From Mermis nigrescens (lineage: Eukaryota > Nematoda > Enoplea > Mermithida > Mermithidae), in NCBI GenBank assembly GCA_036768485.1, contig JAVLUZ010000145.1, positions 19,594,706 to 19,658,705 of the forward strand: DNA of 64,000 nucleotides. The letters are read 5' to 3'. The position numbers and the translations under genes are program-made. The notes below the pieces were generated by a model. That model made no database searches, had not been told where the DNA came from, and worked only from the letters and a program-made list of their open reading frames with translations. Within the stretch, counting starts at the first letter, position 1, and each line of letters starts with the position of its first letter. This document shows, one piece after another, positions 11,640-23,131 of the stretch.

Positions 11640-11776
11640 CATAATTTGGCACCATCCAAATTCTGAGGGTACCAAGATTTTTCAAAGGTCAAAAAATGGT
11701 CTTAAAAATAGTGATATGGGAGTATTCAGCCTTCTGGGGGTGCATACCTTGATAATACACCCCACGCCCTCATGTG
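11640..11776 (+). mobile_element. F3 MITE, internally deleted, nested
   Basis: It begins CATAATTTGGCACCATCC and ends ACGCCCTCATGTG, with the F3 phrase TTTTTCAAAGGTCAAAAAAT inside. GTCAACTG flanks both sides exactly (11632-11639, 11777-11784), so the insertion split the left TIR of the surrounding element. At 137 bp it lacks much of the usual ~250-bp interior. Confidence 0.85.
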
Positions 11777-11841
11777 GTCAACTGCAAATAATATAGCACA
11801 CAATGTAATATTATTTGCAGTCCAAAACCAATGGCCTGGAG

Positions 11842-12801
11842 CACAGGTGGGCAATGCTGCGCCACCCGCCTAGCGCCATGGGGTGGCGCCTGAAGGCACT
11901 TTTGTACCTTCAGAACCCCAGCTGGGTGGCGCCAGAAATAACAGTTTTTGATTGGGAGTGGGTAGAATTTTTTGACCCAGAAATAAAAAAATTGAGAAAA
12001 TGATACAACCATCCAACTAGCCAACCAAACAAACAGCCAACCACCTACCCAACCAAACAACTAACCAACTGGCCAAACAAACAACCAACCAACCAACTAG
12101 CCAACCGTTCAACCAACTAACTGGCTAACTAACCAAGCAACTAACTGGCCAACTAAACAGCCAACTAGCCAACCAAACAACCAACCAACCACTCACCTAC
12201 CCAACCATACAACTAACCAACTGGCCAAACAAACAATCAACCAAACAACTAGCCAACCGCTCAACCATAGCCAACTAATCCAACCAACCAACTCAAACTA
12301 ATCAGCCAGAGCCAACGAACAACCAACAACCACCTAGCTCAACCAAACAACCAACCAACTAGCCGAACCAAACAATCAACCAAACAATTAGCCAACCGAA
12401 CAACCAACCAACTATCCAACCAACCAATCGAATAAGCGGCCAGCCAACCAACGAACCAACTAGCCAACCAAACAACCAGCCAACTAGCCAACCAAACAAC
12501 CAACCAACTAGCCAACTGATCAACCAGCTAACCGGCCAACCGACCAACAAACTAGCCAACCAAACAACCAACCAACAAGCTAAATAACCAACCAAGTAGC
12601 CAACCAACCAACCAACTAGCCAACCAAACAACTAACCTACCGCCCAAGCAACCAACCAACTAGCCAACCAACCAGCCAACTAACCGGCCAACCAACCAAC
12701 CAACCAATCGAACAACCAACTAGCCAACCAACCAACCAACCAACCAACTCAATAAAAGGGACCCTGGTACCTTCAGAACCAAAATCCATTGCCCAGGTAT
12801 G
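11842..12801 (+). mobile_element. F5 MITE expanded by an internal minisatellite
   Basis: The ends CACAGGTGGGCAATG and CATTGCCCAGGTATG are inverse copies. Flanks GCCTGGAG (11834-11841) and GCCTAGAG (12802-12809) differ at one base, an 8-bp TSD. Most of the element is a CCAACCAA minisatellite (12004-12752). The same end sequences bound the element at 37759-38106. Confidence 0.82.
12004..12752 (+). repeat. CCAACCAA / CTAGCCAACCAAACAA minisatellite
   Basis: About 750 bases consist almost only of CCAAC, CAAAC and TAGCCAAC words in irregular 4-bp-based periods, with almost no G on this strand except in TAGCC. The long minus-strand frame rich in GWLVGW across 12359-12631 is a by-product of the repeat. 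Confidence 0.95.
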
Positions 12802-12829
12802 GCCTAGAGGGCAAATAAGATCGGATATG

Positions 12830-13165
12830 TAGTTTAATATTATTTGCTGTCAAAAACTAGCAGCCCGGATTGCAAATAATTTAGTACACCGTGTTATATT
12901 ATTTGCAGTCAAGGTCGCTGATTTTTGACTGCAATTAATATTACACTGTGTTCGATCTTATTTGCAGTCTAGGCTGCAGGTTTTTGACTCCAAATAATAT
13001 TAAAGTGTGTCCGATCTTCTTTGCAGTCTAGGCCGCTGGTTTTTGATGGCACATAATGTTGCACTGTGCTTAAACTTATTTGCAGTTTAGACCATTGGTT
13101 TTGACTGCAAATAATATTACACTGTGTGCTATATTATTTGCAGTTGACTGCAAATAATTACTGCC
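12830..13165 (+). repeat. ~62-bp tandem units of TTTGCAGT...AATATTACACTGTG
   Basis: Five to six degenerate units contain TTATTTGCAGT, a gap with GGTTTTTGACT, and AAATAATATTACACTGTG. Each unit is partly palindromic. They form the right interior and right end of the composite element at 11614-13165. Confidence 0.75.
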
Positions 13166-13673
13166 AGTAATTAGAGTCTGTTTAGTCCCAAGTGCGAGGT
13201 TTAAACACTCCATTTTAGTCCTTACACAACCTAAAGCGTATTTTGCATGGAGAGTGTTTAGGCTAAAATTAGAAAATCTAAGAATTGACTATGGAGAATC
13301 TTGGTCATAAGTAAGAGCACTGCCTTTATGACCTTGCACAGCAATGTTTCTCCTTGGTACGAGCTGTATTCGTATTAGTGCTTTAATGTCTTTTATTCTG
13401 TATTCTACATTTTCCGCGACTACATTTTCTCTTCGTTAAAGTTTCTGATGACGTATTTTCGCTGTTGCAATAAACTTTCATGTCTTCTGTTTTGCACAGG
13501 TTTTATGCGGATAATGAGATTTGTTCAAGAGGGTGTCCATTGGACTTTCTCCATATTGAGGGCATCTGGTTAGCAAAATTTACCAAGTGTACAGTTCTAA
13601 TGGTCGTAAAACGTCTTTTTTAAATTCATTCTTTGGTCCCATTTATGTTTTTAAAAAGTTTTGGTCGTGCCCC
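13166..13673. other. Unassigned spacer
   Basis: No open frame, repeat copy or RNA gene is recognised here. Confidence 0.5.
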
Positions 13674-14122
13674 TAGTGTTTTTTTGTACAAGGTCCGTTT
13701 GTACATGTACAAAGATGGTTCCTCAAAAGTCTTTGTACATTTCGTACACACAAATTTGTGGGTACTATAATATGGTACAGTAGCGATTTTAGTGTGGCAA
13801 AGACAGAGTTGTTCGACCTTTGGTTACGTATTTTAGCAATTTCTAGGTTTCCGAGGGCAAAAATCAGTAATAATCGTCTCAAAACGGAGTGGAGCGCCAA
13901 AAATTTGGCATTTTTCCTTTTAAAATGCTATTTCTGAAATTATAAAGATATATAGAACACAACAATTGCTCATTTCGGCGCGGAGCGCCGAGAATTCTTG
14001 CGAATTTCGAACCTTTTTTACAGTTTTTGTCTTCCAAAAAATCTTTTTACATGTACAAAGACGGTCCCCAAAAGTCTTTGTACATCGCGAAAAAATGTTT
14101 GCCGAATACAAAAAAAAACCGT
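13674..14122 (-). mobile_element. F1 MITE (hAT-like)
   Basis: It starts TAGTGTTTTTTTGTAC and ends near TACAAAAAAAACCGTG, with internal TTTGTACATGTACAAAG palindromes and GGCGCGGAGCGCC. The possible TSD CGTGCCCC (13666-13673) / CGTGCTCC (14120-14127) would put the right end a few bases earlier. It is in reverse orientation to the copy at 29093-29848. Small open frames on both strands are by-products. Confidence 0.75.
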
Positions 14123-14419
14123 GCTCCCCCCGAAACAAAATCCTGATACAGGCCTGTTGACGATTTTCAGTTTTCGCCAACTTCATTTTTGAATTTATTT
14201 TAATTTAATTATAAAGAGTATGGTTTGCTATTAGAGACTAGCTAAGCTAGATTCTAGAATCTGTCGCGAAATAAGTTAGATATCCTCTAAATGTTGAGAA
14301 AAGGCAAACAACATCAACAAAGAATTCATTGTTACATCCAAGAAAAACACGTGATAAGAATAAAACACGGCTTATGATCAAAAAAGACGATGAGTAATAA
14401 ATGACACACACGGGACAAC

Positions 14420-14687
14420 CATAGGTGGGCAGCACCGAAATTCTGTAGGGGGCTGAAAAAATTTTCAAAGGTAAAAAGAGATCTTAAAAGTGGTCGTATG
14501 GTGAAAAAAACACCATTTTTCGACGTTTCTCATCGAGCACTATCTAATGGCATCAAGAAAATCGCTGGAAAAGCTTGAAAAAATTTTCAAAAATTGAATT
14601 CTGGGAGGTATTTTGATTTCTGGGGCGGGGGGGGGTATTCCAACTTCTGGACGGTTGCATACTCCCAAACCTCCACGCCCACGTGTG
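14420..14687 (+). mobile_element. F3 MITE
   Basis: It begins CATAGGTGGGCAGCACC and ends CACGCCCACGTGTG. Flanks GGGACAAC (14412-14419) and GAGACAAC (14688-14695) differ at one base. The interior has the family phrases ACACCATTTTTCGACG and GAGCACTATC. Confidence 0.85.
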
Positions 14688-14972
14688 GAGACAACATGTA
14701 TATATGAAACGACAGCAATCGGGACTCACAGTCACAAAAGTGACAACTTACGCGTGCCCCTTTAGATAATCAAATAAATCGAAAGCACTGAGTCTGCGTT
14801 TGAAAATTAGGTGAATTTAGATCGGTTAAATCTAGGCCAATGTATGTAACGAAAGAAGCAAGGATTTAAGTTTCCTTTATTCTTGTTTCGGTTTAAATTC
14901 TATCAAATATTCCGAAGCTTCGCTCTTAATTTTCACTTCTTAACACGCGCGAATTTAGAGGCGGGTGGGGAG

Positions 14973-15226
14973 CATACCTGGGCGTGAGGTGGTTGGGGTA
15001 TGCACCCCTCCGAGAAACTCAAAATACCCTCACCCAGGAATCAAAATACGCCCCCAGAATTCAATCTTTTGAAATTTTTTTTAGCAATTTTTTGATGTTA
15101 ATGGATAATGCTCGATGAGGAACGTTGAAAAATGGTGTTTTTTCGCCATACCAGCATTTTTAAGGCCATTTTTTGACCTTTAGAAAAATCTTGCTCCCCC
15201 TAGAACTTTGGTGCCGTCCATTTATG
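14973..15226 (-). mobile_element. F3 MITE nested in F4
   Basis: Reverse orientation: begins CATACCTGGGCGTGAGG and ends GTGCCGTCCATTTATG. Flanks GTGGGGAG are identical (14965-14972, 15227-15234). Removing it restores the F4 sequence GAGGCGGGTGGGGAGGGCGG. Confidence 0.88.
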
Positions 15227-15399
15227 GTGGGGAGGGCGGACATCGCCTTCTGTCGTCAAATGAATAGTTATGCGCAATAGAGAAAAATGGGTATTTTTTG
15301 AGGATTTTAAATATTTTTATCAAGATTTTCGAAAATTGCGCCGGGTAGTACTCACGAATCACATTTACTGACTTTTTGGCGTCCTAAAAATTTCTTTTT

Positions 15400-15725
15400 A
15401 CTCAGCGGAGTAGTTTATGCAAAGTAAAAGGATTTTTTCGTTGGTCCTACAAAGATTTTTCTGAGTATATTTTCGGTGCTTTTTGATGATTTTGCACTAA
15501 TTTTGCGCGTTGTTCGTTCGCGCCGTTTTGAGACATTTATCAGTGATTTTCGCCCTCAGAAATCCAGAAATTACCTAAAATACACTACCAAACGTCGAAT
15601 AACTGTTTTTGCCACACTAAAATCGCTACTGTACCATATTATAGAACCCAAAAATTTGTTGTTACAAAGACTTTTAGGGACCATCTTTGTACATGTACAA
15701 ACGGACCTTGTACAAAAAAACACTG
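15400..15725 (+). mobile_element. F1 MITE, 5' part lost or unclear
   Basis: The right end is the clear F1 terminus TACAAAAAAACACTG (inverse CAGTGTTTTTTTGTA), preceded by CTTTGTACATGTACAAACGG. CGCGCCGTTTTGAGACA and CCAGAAATTA phrases show F1 interior from about 15510. The left end is not identifiable. Confidence 0.6.
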
Positions 15726-16244
15726 GAAACAGATATTTTTGTATACTTTTCTTCTATTTTCAATCAAAAATTTCGATGTCTCGCATCAAATTCTATATAT
15801 AAATACAGGAAATCGAGCAGTAAATCATGTTTCTAGACGTCTATCCGCCTCAATTTCAAAAATTTTCCGGCGCTTCGCGCCAGATTTTTGTTAAAGTCAA
15901 AGAAATTTAATGATTTTTTCGCACAAAATTGTCGAAAATTTCAAAATTTTCAGGGAAAATATTGCGTCAAACGTGATTTTATGTGAAAGTATACAATGTG
16001 AAACACCGAAAAAACGCTATTCCGCGCATTAAAGGCAAATTTTTGGACCTATTTCTGACTCTTTTGAAAAATTTGGCATACCGCCCCCCCCCTCCTTGGG
16101 AAAATCCTAGATCCGCCACTGCTTGCTACTAGAGATTATTTGCTTGATCAGTCAATCATGCTGTTATCGAGGAAATGAATCATTCCATTCTTTGCTTAAT
16201 ATCGCTGTTTATTTCAAAATTTTGGGATGACTGTTACTAGTATT

Positions 16245-16519
16245 CATACGTGGGCAGCAAGAAAATTCTGGAGGTCCAAGATTTTTGAAGGTCAAAAAAT
16301 GGCCTTAAAAATGGTGGTATGGCGATAAAAACACCATTTTTCGACGTTTCTCATCAAGCACTATCCATTGGCATCAAAAATTGCGAAAAAAAACTAAAAA
16401 AATTTTTAAAAATTGAATTCTGGGGGTTATTTTGATTTCTGGGGGGGTTATTTTGATTTCTGGGGGGTATGAGTTATTTCGGGGGTCCAGACCCCCCAGA
16501 CCCCCCACGCCCATGTGTG
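16245..16519 (+). mobile_element. F3 MITE
   Basis: It begins CATACGTGGGCAGCAAG and ends CACGCCCATGTGTG, with full family interior and a duplicated GGGGGTTATTTTGATTTCTG phrase near the right end. The flanks (CTAGTATT / AGGCATTA) no longer match well. Confidence 0.75.
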
Positions 16520-16631
16520 AGGCATTATGTGCACTATAAATATTCACTACTTCAGTTTACTTTGTACCTTCGGCGATCGGGGTTTTCTAAAACGTAACGT
16601 ACGATATAGTTGAAAATAATGCAGGCATGAC

Positions 16632-16997
16632 TCAGGGCCAGTATTCAGAGAGGACGGGAGGTCGAGAAAAATTTTTGAAAGGTAGGATATAACATGAAAA
16701 GATGGTTTTTGCATGTTTTTGACGAGAAATGTTGAAATTCCCGGTGCTCAGCGTCAGATGTGAAGTATTCTCTATAATTTTGGCTCCAGCGCGACCAAAA
16801 AACGTCACTCTTTAAGTAGGTATAAAATTTATTTGATAAGTTTGAATTTCATGACTTTACCTGATTGCGCATGTCAAAAAACGTCGAAAGTTGTGGTTTT
16901 AGCGGGCCATCCCGACAACTTTCTTGAAATATAGACCAACCTATGTTGGGTTCGCCGCCCGCTTCCCATCTTTGGCGGAATCCTGGATACGGACCTG
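16632..16997 (+). mobile_element. F7 MITE
   Basis: Ends TCAGGGCCAGTATTCAGAG and CCTGGATACGGACCTG are inverse matches of the CAGGYCCGTAYYCAG type. Flanks GGCATGAC (16624-16631) and GGCAAGAC (16998-17005) differ at one base. There is no coding content. Confidence 0.7.
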
Positions 16998-17005
16998 GGC
17001 AAGAC

Positions 17006-18962
17006 CATACCTGAAGCACTTTGTGCCGTGAAAAACTGATACAGTAATAAGACTTTTATCAAAAATGGGCCGTTTGAAATGGAAGAGACTGTAGTTCTTG
17101 CCTTTTAGCTGGTATAAGGTAAATCTCATTCAATTTTTGTTAATATATTTCTTGATGCATGCCAGACCTAATACGATGAAGAGGAAAATAAGACCTGCCT
17201 GACGCTCATTTCATAAAAGCTCGATATAGTATGCAATTGGTGGAATTCATTACCTCACGAAACTAAATGCTCAGACTCTTCAAACTCTTTTTTAATAAGT
17301 TAGAGAAAACCGACCTAATAGCTTTTTGCCGGGGGCCAATTCAAATGGCATCACTGCCCAAGTGACCTCCCTGTAGAACATGATATTAATGCGTTTCCCT
17401 CCTATCTTTCATCGTTTTTGACTACTTTTTGCATGACTTATGCTTCTACGAAAATAAGCATGACATATAAGTGGTTGAAAGCTGTAGAGAACTTAATTCA
17501 AGAACATTTTCAAAATAATCATACTGATATTGACAAAACAAATGTTTCTTCATGACAACTCAAAATGCTCTTTCCTTATTCTGCCTTTAAAAGGCCTGAC
17601 CCTTTTTTGACCGGGTCGGGACCGAGCCCACTAGGCCCGACCGGGACCGGGCGCCCGGTCGTTCCTTGGCATTACCCCTGCCCAAGGCTTTGAAAAATCA
17701 GGTACTGTCAGGCAATTTTAAGAAAACGAAAGCTACACTAGAGAGCTTACTGAGTAAAAACGGCCGGAAATTTTACCTGAAAAATGGTAAAACTATCGAA
17801 ATTTCCCGGCGCTTCACGCCCATTGATGAAATCTTGTATTTTCATCAATAAAAATTCATAAATTGGCTGAACTTCACTCGTCGTATATGTCAATACACCC
17901 GGTTTAACGTGCTACTGTACCATATATTATCCTAACATTTATATGCACATAATGTTCTTCGACTTTTTTACCTTGCCCACGTAAGCCTGTCTGTATTATA
18001 GTTATAAGAAATTCTGATCAATTCGTCCAGATTGTGCGTAATGTCCTGTTTTTTTATTAAATTTAACCACCATATGATGTATAAAGAATGACATTGGTCT
18101 CTCGTTTCGTCCGAGTTTTATGCTTAGGTATCGAAATGTTACCCTGTTCGATGTGAATATATGATATATGATTATCCTTATTAAAAAGGTGGCGCATATT
18201 ACTTATTGCTTTCGACCCATAGATATATGGTTTTACGAAAACTTGTTTCTTCTTTTTTCCCGATTCGCCTTTTCAACGCAAACTCGTAAAATGTCCTAAG
18301 GATGTGTTCATTTTGGCTCTTTGATTATAAGGCGACAGCTGTTGCTGCGTATCACGCATTGTACGTTTATTATTACGCGTGCCTATATAAATGGCGAATT
18401 TTGGCAATTTTGGTGTACACCTGGCTTGTTTCTGAGAAATTTGATTTAGTATCGTCAGCTAGGCACGTGTTTTTCTTCTAGCTAATCTAGGATCGCACCT
18501 CACACTTTTCCTAATTATGTATGATGTGTATATTCCTATTCGACAAGCTGCCTGCCATGTTTCTCGGAGGAGGCCAAATTTTTATCGAAAATGCTTTTAG
18601 CTATTGTCAAAGTGAAAATTCTTATAGCTTTTGACAAAGCTAATTTTGTCGAACGGAGAGAGCTTTTGTCATAGGTGCTTGCTTACGCTAAGCTTGATTT
18701 ATTTTCTCGTCATCAATTGAGCCCACTAACAAATTTAGACAAAATTTGCTAAATTGAAATTAAAAAATCGAAAAATTAGCTTACAATGAATTAAATTTAT
18801 TATTAAAATCGTGTGCAAAGGCCCGAAATTTTGGGCGGGCGTACTCGGCCTTTTTCGGTTAAGGGGAATAGCGAGTCTAGTCTCTTTTTGATTGAAACTG
18901 TAAATGTTCCCTAGGCTTCGATGAAAGGCAGGCTTTTGCACAAACTTTATGACAGGGCAGAC
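17006..18962. other. Spacer with a GC-rich decayed repeat
   Basis: No gene is recognised. The GC-rich patch 17585-17670 (GACCGGGTCGGGACC, CGGGCGCCCGGTCG) and a GGCGCTTCACGCCC at about 17809 suggest transposon remains. The rest (17860-18960) shows nothing I can name. Confidence 0.4.
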
Positions 18963-19553
18963 ACACATGGGCGTGGGGGTAGCGGGCGCGGTTTTTTGTG
19001 TTCGGCAAAGATTTTTCCCGATGTAAAAAGACTTTTCAGAACCGTCTTTGTAAATGTACAAAGATTTTGGGGAAGACAAAAACTGTAAAAAGGTGTAAAA
19101 TTCCTAAAAATTTTCGGCGCTTCGCGCAGAAATGAGCAATTGTTCGTCCTACATATACTTGACATAATTTGCATATAAAATTGAAAAATCTCGAATTTTT
19201 AGGCGCTTCGCGTTGTTTCAAGACAATGTTTAGAAAGTTTGGCGTCAGAAACCCAGAAATTAGCTAAAATACTTTACCAAAGGTCGAACAACTCTGTTTT
19301 AACCACACTAAAATCGCTACTGTATCATATTATATTACTCAAAAATTTGCATGCACAAAATGAACAAAGACTTTTTGGGACCATCTTTGTACATGTACAA
19401 ACGGACCTTGTACAAAAAAATACTGGTTGGGGGCAGAATCCGATACACCAAAAAATCGGCAGAACCTATAATTCAATTTTTACCGTGTTTTTCGGGATTT
19501 TCTGCCGCTTGACACCCAAGCCCTCCACCAGGATTTGGCTGCTGCCTATGTGT
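18963..19553 (-). mobile_element. F3-like element split by an F1 insertion
   Basis: The left end ACACATGGGCGTGG and the right end GCTGCCTATGTGT are inverse matches. Flanks GGGCAGAC (18955-18962) and GGGTAGAC (19554-19561) differ at one base. An F1 copy occupies 18980-19425. The remaining interior (19426-19553) is only loosely like other F3 copies. Confidence 0.6.
18980..19425 (+). mobile_element. F1 MITE nested in F3-like element
   Basis: It contains TTCGGCAAAGATTTTTCCCG, the TGTACATGTACA words, GGCGCTTCGCGC at two places, and the terminus TACAAAAAAATACTG. Flanks CGTGGGGG (18972-18979) and GTTGGGGG (19426-19433) agree at six of eight positions. Confidence 0.72.
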
Positions 19554-19561
19554 GGGTAGAC

Positions 19562-20990
19562 GCCGCTTGGCATTCTGCGTTCAATCCCGAAAAACAAAAA
19601 ACTCCTCTTTTGGGCCTTAAACAGGCTAGTCACATCGTCAAAGATAGCCTTTTTTACCTTTTGATGACAATGCTCTTCCTAGAAAAAAAGCAAGATTGAA
19701 TTAAATTGAACAACATATGAATTAAGGAATAGTCTACAATGTGGAAATAGTGTACACGGCGAAATTATACAGGTACGTATTAACTACTTTTTCATTTTTG
19801 GAAAATGAAAAATAAAATGGGTATAAATCTTGTTGTTCTTCCAAACTTTGGTTCTCTAAAGCTCTGTCCATATAGCATGTGTACCCCTAGGTGTTAAATA
19901 TCTTGATTTATATTTTAGTCAGCGTAAACTATTTGTATTCCGAAAGCTGTGTGACTTTTCGAGCGCCGATTGAGTTCCAAAATTCAACGTTTTTTCACGG
20001 AGTTTTTTAAATTCCTTATTTTTCTTATATATCCGAATTTATTATTGCGATTGAAAAGTCGAAAGTTAAACATGCCTTTTATTCCATGTCGTGTTTTGAA
20101 GATATTAGGCAATGATTAAGCATGGCTGTTCTAACGAAACGATTTCGCATTACTTTTCAAACAATAGACGTTCAAACACGGCGAAACAAAAGCAAAAAGC
20201 TTTTTATCATTTCTGATCATTCTCGAAATCAACGATTGAAAATTGTGATTTATAGAATCGCATAAAACGGAAGGATTCGATAACGGAAAAAAGGAAATAA
20301 ATTTTTAAAATGATTTTCTTCTACTGAAGAAACGGAACATTTTTTACGGCTAAAACACTTCAGGGAATATCTTTATTGCTCCGATGTTTTTAGACGATTT
20401 CTTCCGATTATCTTGATCCTATGACGCGCTTAATTTCGCAAATATTTTCGTCGGCGACTGATTAATTTAAGCTATTAAAATCCGGCTAACTTTTGGTTTA
20501 CTATTTTTCTGTCTGAAGCCAGCTTATGCACTGGTTTTTTATTTTGTACCAGGTCCATTTGTACATGTTCAAAGACGCCGACGGTATCTATCCGAAAGTC
20601 TGTAAATTTTGTAACTACTAATTAAATACTATATCAGTTTAATGAGATAGAGTATGCGTTCTCTGAACTATGTAAACACATTTTTCCACCTCTCAGGCAG
20701 TTTACTCTGGCAATTTATGACGATCTGACAAAAATTGCAACAATTTATCAAAAAGGTGCAAGGCGTAGGAAAATTCTGATATTTTTCTAGGCAATTTCTA
20801 GTAGATTTTCAGCGTTTTTAACAAACAGGTAGTTCAGAACGCTGAATTTGCGGAAAGCGATAAAAATAATTCACAACGCTGAATTGGCGGCGAGCGCCAA
20901 AAATTTTGTTAACACTGCCTGAAACACCATTTTTGGAGCTTTCTAATGATAAACGAAATAGAAAATTGTTTACAGACAAGAGAACAATGT
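19562..20990. other. Spacer with a small F1 remnant
   Basis: No gene is seen. A worn F1 end (TTGTACCAGGTCCATTTGTA) lies near 20555, and a GCGAGCGCCAAAAATTT word near 20892. Otherwise unassigned. Confidence 0.4.
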
Positions 20991-20998
20991 CTTAAATC

Positions 20999-21260
20999 CA
21001 TACGTGGGCAGCAAGAAAATTCTGGGGGGGGGTGGGGTGCAAGATTTTTCAATGGTCAAAAAATTGCCTTAAAAATTGTGATATGGCGAAAAACACCATT
21101 TTTCGACGTTTCTTTTCTTATCGAGCACTATCCATTGGCATCAAAAAATTGAGAAAAAACGAAAAAATTTTTCAAAAATTTAGGGGTATTTTGATTTCTG
21201 AGGGGGGTATTTTGGTTCCTCGGAAGGTGCATATCCCCAAACCCCACACGCCCAGGTGTG
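20999..21260 (+). mobile_element. F3 MITE
   Basis: It begins CATACGTGGGCAGCAAG and ends ACGCCCAGGTGTG. CTTAAATC flanks both sides exactly (20991-20998, 21261-21268). It is 262 bp with the full family interior. Confidence 0.92.
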
Positions 21261-21268
21261 CTTAAATC

Positions 21269-22637
21269 GCTAAATCAATGTGAACACGAGAAGCACTAAA
21301 ATATTTTGGCGATTTAAACTTTTATACTAAATGCTCGGAAAATTTTGATATTTTTGACTTTCATACTTAATTTTTGCTGTCATAGAAAGATACAGGACCA
21401 ATCATTTATTTACCTACGTATAATTTATTCTGACGCGAATCGCAGGAAGTTTTTCGGCTAAAGTGCAGAATATGGGTTCCGTCAGAAATGGGCTGAAATC
21501 AGCTCAGAAACATTGATTTATTTACAACAGTTGCAGAAATAATGAAAAGATGGCACAAAAATTTTTTTATGAAAATCCGACCGATATTGAGGGAACTATA
21601 GGGCCTTAAAGTTAATTTCAACAATGCTTTAGATTAGGCAATTTTGACATTAATCCTGTATGTCGGTTTTCTCGTCGGTTTTCCCTCAAACTTTAAAGCC
21701 TTAGGCTCAATTTCAGATAAAGTAGAATTGGATGAAAATTTGCATGAATTCGCATGTCACGTTGAAAAAAGATTTTTAAGCTAAACGATCAGTAAATTCG
21801 ATATCAGCATAATCGGAAATGACACAAAAAATTATTTTTTCGTTGAATAAAGCGAAAAACACGAATATTACGATAAGATTCTGAAATATTTTGGGAAACT
21901 GTGGCCGGTTTTGAATCAGGCTTGTTTAAGCGCCCTATTTTTACGACTTAAGCACGTTTTGTAAGAAATATGGAGTTTTTTAACCAATTTTTACAGATCT
22001 TTAACAGAACCTCTGCATTTACTGCAATTTCTCGAAGTTCATGACATCTTCTTGGTTTGTACTCAAAAAGTCTTTGTACTTGTACAAAGACGGTCCTGAA
22101 ATGTCTTATCCGGAAAAATCTTTGCCGAGTACAAAAAATAAAGCGTGAGGTTATTCATTAACTTCCTTCCATTATTGTCGGGAAATTCAGCGGATACGCT
22201 TCGCAATTTGTTCCTTAGCATTTTATACGTGTATAATAAGCTTGATTCGAGGAATCCCACTTGTTTTGATATCCGATTCTTGTCGTTAGCTAATGATAGC
22301 GTTTCCGTCGCTTCCTAGCAACCGACCGCCAAACGCGTCATTACGCTATTCATAAAATCGAATGATTTTTATGCGTCCTATACACCTAAAATATTTATTA
22401 CACTGTCCTCATTATCCTTATTGTAATAATAATGATGATTTTTCACAGTACCCCGATCCAAATACGCAACGTGCCTTATTTATATTAAAAATGCTCCGTA
22501 GCGACGAGCTTACGGGTTCACTTCGTGCATTATCACGGACGATTCATCGTCGAGGCAGCGGCCATGGTGGATTATGAGTCGTACTGTATACGCCAATATT
22601 GTTTTTGTACCCTTTATTAGTATACAATAAGGCTCCG
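21269..22637. promoter_or_regulatory. Region 5' of the CELF-like coding start (contains an F1 remnant)
   Basis: Upstream sequence of the host gene. An F1 fragment lies at about 22060-22145 (CTTTGTACTTGTACAAAGAC). From about 22280 the base composition becomes more mixed (GACCGCCAAACGCGTCATTACG), as expected near a first exon or promoter, but no TATA box or initiator is convincing. An acceptor-like TTTTTGTACCCTTTATTAG ends at 22620, so part of this may be an intron or 5' UTR. The 71-codon frame at 22362-22577 resembles nothing I know. Confidence 0.35.
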
Positions 22638-23103
22638 ATGGCCCACGGCGGTTCGGTGCCTTCGGATTTGCATATCGGTGGCCCATCTACTATGCCTTTG
22701 TTTAATTTATCCGCCTCGGTTTTGACTGATTATCAAAATTTTAATCAGTCCGAACTTTCGAACGGCCCAAATTCGTCTATTGTTCCAAAGAGTCAGCTGA
22801 ATGATTTGGCTACTGTAACGGTCAAAACAGACCCCGATCATAACGGACTGTGTGCCGACGCCGACCGTGACGTCATCATCTTGGGTACAGCAGGGTCGAA
22901 GGCCGATTCGGTCGGTTCGCTAGGCGACCTTAGCTTTTCGGACCAACAGCAGCCGACCGAACCCGATTCGGACACTATTAAAATGTTCGTGGGCCAGGTA
23001 CCGCGTTCATTCGACGAAATTGAATTGAAAGCGTTCTTCGAACGATACGGACCCGTTTATCACATAAATGTATTGCGAGATAAGGCCAACGGGCAAAGCA
23101 AAG
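22638..23103 (+). CDS. CELF/Bruno-like RNA-binding protein, exon 1 (N-terminus and first half of RRM1)
   Basis: This is the first recognised exon of a CUGBP-ELAV-like family protein, which binds GU-rich RNA and controls splicing, decay and translation. From the ATG at 22638 it codes 155 residues plus one base. The first ~114 residues are a low-complexity acidic and serine-rich tail without a known domain. RRM1 starts at about residue 115 with [11 protein letters not shown], where MFVGQV is the RNP2 strand, and continues through [17 protein letters not shown]. The exon ends in phase 1 at the donor GTACTC, after SK and before the RNP1 strand supplied by exon 2. The frame is open to another ATG at 22599, and an acceptor-like TTATTAG at 22620 allows a spliced 5' exon, so the start is uncertain. 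Family identity is clear; orthology to ETR-1, Bruno or CELF1/2 within it is not resolved. Confidence 0.88.
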
Positions 23104-23131
23104 GTACTCGTGGTTAAGACTCTGTTCGAAA

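Larger units (their letters stand above)
11614..13165. mobile_element. Composite element with GGCAGTAATT ends, carrying two nested insertions
   Basis: The left end GGCAGTAATTCATTTGCAGT and the right end (13120-13165, ending ATTACTGCC) are inverse copies over roughly 40 bases once a nested insertion at 11640-11776 is removed. The interior right part (12830-13165) is a tandem of about 62-bp units with TTTGCAGT and AATATTACACTGTG. F3 and F5 elements are inserted inside. Possible flanking duplications AAAATTAG / GTAATTAG are imperfect. Confidence 0.6.
14944..16121 (+). mobile_element. Long F4 element with nested F3 and F1 insertions
   Basis: The right end AAAATCCTAGATCCGCCACTG (written here in full at 16101-16121) is a typical F4 terminus. 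The left end CACGCGCGAATTTAGAGG is a decayed match to CACTGGCGGTTTTAGAGG of the copy at 41352. The interior TCTGTCGTC and the stretch near 15300-15360 also match that copy. Flanks CTTCTTAA / CTTGCTAC match only loosely, so the left limit is a best estimate. Confidence 0.6.

Noticed and set aside
12359..12631. 90-codon minus-strand frame with GWLVGW repeats
   Set aside because: It follows from the CCAACCAA minisatellite; not a membrane protein gene.
22362..22577. 71-codon frame upstream of CELF exon 1
   Set aside because: No recognisable similarity and no clear splice link; could be 5' UTR.
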